Origin: Chlorella sorokiniana
Taxonomy: Eukaryota; Chlorophyta; Trebouxiophyceae; Chlorellales; Chlorellaceae
Direction of reading: 5' to 3'
Length of the DNA stretch: 64,000 nt
NCBI GenBank assembly: GCA_025917655.1
Contig: CP084618.1
Coordinates: 930,001 to 994,000, forward strand
Shown here: positions 62,501 to 64,000 of the stretch, piece after piece
Layout: every line of letters begins with the position of its first letter
Position numbering within the stretch: position 1 is the stretch's first letter
Program-made: the position numbers and the translations under genes
Notes under the pieces: model-generated
What the model saw: the letters and a program-made list of their open reading frames with translations, nothing else
Told to the model about the DNA's origin: nothing
The model's database searches: none

Positions 62501-64000
62501 TCCTGCAGGAAACCTACGCCGAGAAGTTTTACTCCTCCGAAGCCCTGGTTAAGGGGCGGAGCTGTTCGGGACGAGCGCAGCGGGGCAGTGTATGCGGTGC
62601 CGGACGGCACCGAGGTGGAGGCGTTCAGGGCCGCGGTGGAGGATCTGCCCCCAGGACAGCCCCGAGCTCTTTGGCCTCCACTCCAATGCTGATCTCACCT
62701 TCAGGCGCCTGCAGGCGAGCCGGCTCATTGCGAGTGTGTGTGCTTGGTGGTGGTGTTCGTGTGTGTGTTTTGGGCGGGGGCGGGGGATGCCCGGCGGAAC
62801 AGGTGCGTATGAAGCGAGGGATGGAGCAGGCAGCACGGCCAGCGCCAGAGCTGGGCATGAGCCCTTCCCTCCCGCTGGCACCCTTCCTCCCCTCGCTGAC
62901 CCCTCCCGGGTTTTGGCCCTCCGCGTGTGCCCCCTCTGAGCATGTGCGGCCCCGCTGCGTGCCCGCCGCGACCCCCTGCAGGTCCAGGAGGGGCTGCAGC
63001 TGATCCAGGACACGCAGCCCAAGGCGGGCGGCGGCGGCGGCGGCGCCGCCAGGGAGGAGGTCGTGGACGGGCTGTGCGAAGACCTTCTGAGCAGGGTGGG
63101 CGGCGGCAAAGGCGCACGGCTGGCTGGCTGCCTGCTGTGCGATGCTGTTGTAGGGCGTGCGTGCGTGGGGTGTGGTGCGCAGGCTGCCACCTCCAATGGT
63201 GCGGGGAAGAAAGGCAAAGAAGCGCCCCTGATTAAGGGCAGCAGTGCGGAGCGGGAGCCCTGGCCCCCCTCTTCCCGCCCCACTTGTGCCTCCTGATCTC
63301 CTGCCTTGCACCCACGCCTCACCTCGACAAACGCCGCATGCGCCCGCGCGCAGATGCCGCCGCCCTTTGCGCCCGAACCCACCAAGGAGCGTCTGAAGAA
63401 GCTGCAGCCGCAGGCGCCCCTCACCATCCACTTGCGCCAGGAGATCGACAGGTGCGGCCCCCTGCCTCGTTTACCTTGGTTGTAATCTCCAGCAGCGCAA
63501 AGCAAAAAAAAAAAGGACAATGCTCTGCGCCTGTCTGAGGCTCGCCGCCTCTCGCTCTCACCCCGAGACGCCACGCCCCTGCGGGGCACACCCACAGCCG
63601 CCTTGCCTCCTGAGGCTTCACTCTTGCCCGCACCGTCCTTGCCACGCCTCCAAAGTCCTGGCCCCCTCCTGCTCACCCGCCGCCCTTCCCTGACCGCATC
63701 CCCCCCAATGACGAGGCAGGCTCAACGTGGTAATTGCGCTGGTGTCCTCCACCCTGGCCGACCTGCGCCTGGCCATCGCCGGCACCATCGCCCTCTCCAC
63801 TGACCTGGCAGAGGCGCTGGATGCACTTGCCGCCGCGCGCGTGCCCCGCCGCTGGGGCCGTGTGTCTTGGGAGGCATCCGGGCGGGGGCCTGGTTCTCGG
63901 GGCTGCTGGCGCGGCACGACCAGCTGGCGCGGTGGCTGACGGGCGGCCGCCCCAAGTCCTACTGGATGGGCGGCTTCTTCAACCCCCAGGGCTTCATCAC
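25948..64000 (+). CDS. ODA2: Outer dynein arm gamma heavy chain (DNAH5/DNAH8, ODA2 class), 3' end outside window
   Basis: This is the ATP-driven motor of the outer dynein arm that slides ciliary doublet microtubules. I infer 95 exons and about 4,415 codons; animal DNAH5 has about 4,600, so roughly 190 C-terminal residues are missing at the window edge. The start [11 protein letters not shown] followed by LETTFTGV aligns with the DARHNYL segment near the DNAH5 N-terminus. Class diagnosis rests on AAA2 ([37 protein letters not shown]), on the AAA4 P-loop [10 protein letters not shown] and on the C-terminal [15 protein letters not shown]. All four P-loop sites of AAA1-AAA4 are recognisable. GC donors follow exons 14, 41, 42, 68, 73, 81, 90 and 92. 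About 25 apparent one- or two-base losses occur, mostly in G/C runs. Conservation is continuous over every exon, so I do not call it a pseudogene. Exon coordinates are given in the domain entries. Confidence 0.95.
31490..31804. repeat. Intron with (GT)n at its 5' end and (CA)n at its 3' end
   Basis: Dynein intron 15 opens with several GT runs (31513-31536, and again to about 31615). It closes with CA runs (31677-31692 and 31780-31794), with a C-rich tract before the acceptor at 31804. The two halves are complementary. Confidence 0.7.
31991..32029 (+). repeat. (GT)n microsatellite just after a splice donor
   Basis: The run begins about ten bases inside dynein intron 16, whose donor is at 31982. 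It is an almost pure dinucleotide tract of about 19 units. It is intronic and not coding. Confidence 0.85.
34068..34165 (+). repeat. GCT/TTG triplet repeat in dynein intron 21
   Basis: The degenerate triplet tract starts directly at the donor at 34068 and continues for about 95 bases. It is of the same type as the tracts at 19567 and 59200. Confidence 0.75.
35141..35293. repeat. Long imperfect hairpin in dynein intron 23
   Basis: Bases 35141-35211 pair with 35221-35293 at roughly 80% identity around a loop of about 9 bases. The best stretch pairs TGCCAGCCAGCTG on the left with CAGCTGGCTGGCA-like sequence on the right, flanked by CCCTTGCGC/GCGCAAGGG. It may be a foldback element or an inverted duplication. 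A small-RNA precursor is possible but untested. Confidence 0.6.
37330..37530. repeat. Paired foldback (MITE-like) element in dynein intron 28
   Basis: Two short units of about 75-95 bases lie head to head. The first, 37336-37412, is bounded by a perfect 15-base inverted repeat (37336-37350 against 37398-37412, core CACCAGAAGGCA). The second, about 37434-37526, is an inverted, diverged copy; the two share a core of about 29 bases with one mismatch, CAAGCACTATTGACCTTT plus the following CAATGCCGTC. Just upstream a 13-base segment GGTAATGGAGGGT is repeated directly at about 37276 and 37310. This looks like a small non-autonomous DNA element or a nested pair. No transposase is present. Confidence 0.7.
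38343..38424 (+). repeat. C homopolymer plus two (CA)n tracts before an acceptor
   Basis: Dynein intron 30 carries about 17 consecutive C, then CA runs at about 38364-38382 and 38395-38423. They lie 35-115 bases upstream of the exon 31 acceptor at 38458. The homopolymer length should be treated as unreliable. Confidence 0.85.
41166..41206 (+). repeat. Three tandem 15-base units in dynein intron 37
   Basis: The unit GGTCGTGTGGGAGGT is repeated about three times, about 45 bases after the donor at 41125, following G-rich sequence. Confidence 0.7.
41435..44008 (+). other. Dynein gamma HC: AAA1, main ATPase site, exons 38-45
   Basis: AAA1 is the principal ATP hydrolysis site. Exons: 41435-41553, 41844-41987, 42348-42440, 42582-42676, 42957-43106, 43324-43402, 43573-43732 and 43934-44008. 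The Walker A segment, [13 protein letters not shown], is split by an intron, with the Thr/Glu boundary falling at 41553/41844. It reads in frame only if one C is restored near 41,464 and another near 41,523. Walker B is CCLDEFNR, where most dyneins have [28 protein letters not shown] and [17 protein letters not shown] are canonical. Exons 41 and 42 both end at GC donors. Confidence 0.93.
44528..44553 (+). repeat. (GT)n microsatellite in dynein intron 46
   Basis: A pure GT run of about 13 units starts 20 bases inside the intron whose donor is at 44508. It is followed by G-rich sequence. Confidence 0.85.
45846..45872 (+). repeat. (GT)n microsatellite in dynein intron 49
   Basis: A pure GT run of about 13 units lies about 25 bases inside the intron whose donor is at 45821. 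Intron 46 has the same arrangement. Confidence 0.85.
46623..49402 (+). other. Dynein gamma HC: AAA3, exons 51-58
   Basis: AAA3 is usually a regulatory nucleotide site. Exons: 46623-46826, 47082-47217, 47490-47599, 47727-47821, 48067-48235, 48460-48582, 48845-49057 and 49288-49402. The P-loop at the start of exon 52 reads [11 protein letters not shown] once two G losses, near 47,089 and 47,096, are allowed for. Walker B is [10 protein letters not shown] in exon 53, after one C is restored near 47,527. [16 protein letters not shown] and [17 protein letters not shown] are classic axonemal dynein signatures. Confidence 0.92.
49614..52139 (+). other. Dynein gamma HC: AAA4, exons 59-66
   Basis: Exons: 49614-49729, 49977-50165, 50435-50506, 50675-50715, 50956-51039, 51265-51383, 51675-51854 and 52050-52139. 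The P-loop is [13 protein letters not shown] (about 50,043-50,080). It lies in a different frame from the start of exon 60, so a small indel near 50,028-50,035 is inferred; there GC dinucleotides repeat. Walker B is [11 protein letters not shown] (exon 61). [12 protein letters not shown] (exon 65) and [18 protein letters not shown] (exon 66) precede the stalk. Confidence 0.92.
50716..50765 (+). repeat. (GT)n tract starting at a splice donor, dynein intron 62
   Basis: The donor GT at 50716 is itself the first unit of a GT tract of nearly 50 bases, interrupted by TTT and ATT. A run of about 13 G follows (50775-50784 and around it). Confidence 0.85.
52312..55083 (+). other. Dynein gamma HC: stalk and microtubule-binding domain, exons 67-74
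   Basis: An antiparallel coiled coil carries the microtubule-binding tip. Exons: 52312-52402, 52579-52826, 53108-53184, 53375-53483, 53681-53737, 53955-54068, 54348-54502 and 54926-55083. Ascending coil: exons 67-68, Ala/Glu/Lys heptads with [19 protein letters not shown]. Tip: exons 69-72, with [12 protein letters not shown] and [13 protein letters not shown]. Descending coil: exons 73-74, where one G must be restored near 54,400 to read through to [15 protein letters not shown]. Exons 68 and 73 end at GC donors. Confidence 0.92.
55339..57147 (+). other. Dynein gamma HC: AAA5, exons 75-79
   Basis: Exons: 55339-55450, 55756-55895, 56281-56466, 56694-56804 and 57025-57147. [16 protein letters not shown] opens the domain. 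Exon 76 reads [19 protein letters not shown] once a G is restored near 55,793. Exon 77 reads [20 protein letters not shown] once a G is restored near 56,385. [20 protein letters not shown] and [18 protein letters not shown] follow. Lacking a P-loop is normal for AAA5. Confidence 0.92.
59200..59294 (+). repeat. CTG/CCG triplet repeat in dynein intron 84
   Basis: About 30 GCTG/CCG-type triplets begin within ten bases of the donor at 59192. They open long artificial Leu, Ala or Cys reading frames that are not genes. Confidence 0.8.
62153..62209 (+). repeat. (GT)n tract starting at a splice donor, dynein intron 91
   Basis: From the donor at 62153 the intron runs into about 55 bases of GT repeat, with occasional A or C substitutions. 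Confidence 0.85.

Larger units (their letters stand above)
57521..64000 (+). other. Dynein gamma HC: AAA6 and C-terminal domain, exons 80-95
   Basis: Exons: 57521-57652, 57934-58078, 58376-58564, 58815-58920, 59095-59191, 59499-59582, 59908-60059, 60415-60593, 60829-60927, 61220-61320, 61603-61744, 62030-62152, 62509-62714, 62982-63095, 63354-63451 and 63720 to beyond 64000. Hallmarks are [96 protein letters not shown] and [11 protein letters not shown]. Exon 92 has three inferred single-base losses (about 62,557, 62,570 and 62,655) and exon 95 has one (about 63,893). Exons 81, 90 and 92 end at GC donors. Confidence 0.92.

Noticed and set aside
25948-64000. Dynein gene as a pseudogene because of many frame breaks
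   Set aside because: Housekeeping genes in the window show the same kind of break, mostly one base short in G/C runs, and the dynein splice sites and catalytic motifs are preserved.
1-64000. CRISPR arrays, tRNA or rRNA genes, integrated virus or LTR elements
   Set aside because: Scanning by eye found no spaced direct repeats, no tRNA cloverleaf, no rRNA sequence, and no reverse transcriptase, integrase or capsid motifs.

Overview
The window looks like nuclear DNA of a green alga. It is very GC-rich (I estimate well over 60%) and holds intron-dense genes, with roughly 156 introns inferred by eye and exons mostly 50-200 bases long. The protein families are plant and algal: a two-domain phosphoethanolamine N-methyltransferase, a SPINDLY-type O-fucosyltransferase, a BFR2/AATF ribosome-biogenesis protein and an axonemal dynein heavy chain. 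Chlamydomonas reinhardtii is known to lack phosphatidylcholine and this methyltransferase route. Together with the base composition this makes a Chlorella/Micractinium-like trebouxiophyte my best guess, but nothing here proves it.

Layout: (1) 1-749, minus strand, 5' part of an unrecognised gene. (2) 1544-6277, plus, an unrecognised secreted protein. (3) 7199-12467, minus, PEAMT in 18 exons. (4) 12955-16679, minus, AATF/BFR2 in 11 exons. (5) 17060-25551, plus, SPY in 24 exons, divergent from AATF. (6) 25948 to the window end, plus, the outer-arm dynein gamma heavy chain (ODA2/DNAH5/DNAH8 class). This last gene has 95 inferred exons and about 4,415 codons. It includes the tail, linker, AAA1-AAA6, stalk and most of the C-terminal domain, and only about the last 190 residues lie outside the window. 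The genes belong to unrelated pathways (choline lipid synthesis, rRNA processing, nucleocytoplasmic O-fucosylation, ciliary motility), so this is an ordinary eukaryotic neighbourhood and not a cluster.

Three window-wide patterns stand out. First, nearly every gene has reading-frame breaks inside strongly conserved exons, and most are explained by one base missing from a short G or C run, which points to homopolymer errors in the assembly and not to pseudogenes. Second, about 13 of the 156 introns need a GC-AG reading, a high share. Third, many introns carry (GT)n or G-rich sequence just inside the donor and (CA)n or C-rich sequence just before the acceptor, so the two ends are complementary. 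Two foldback structures sit in dynein introns.

The most interesting biological point is the nearly complete, apparently constrained outer-arm dynein gamma heavy chain, if the host is indeed a Chlorella-like alga thought to lack flagella. No tRNA, rRNA, CRISPR array or recognisable retroelement was seen. All splice sites were placed by eye from protein similarity and GT/GC-AG signals.
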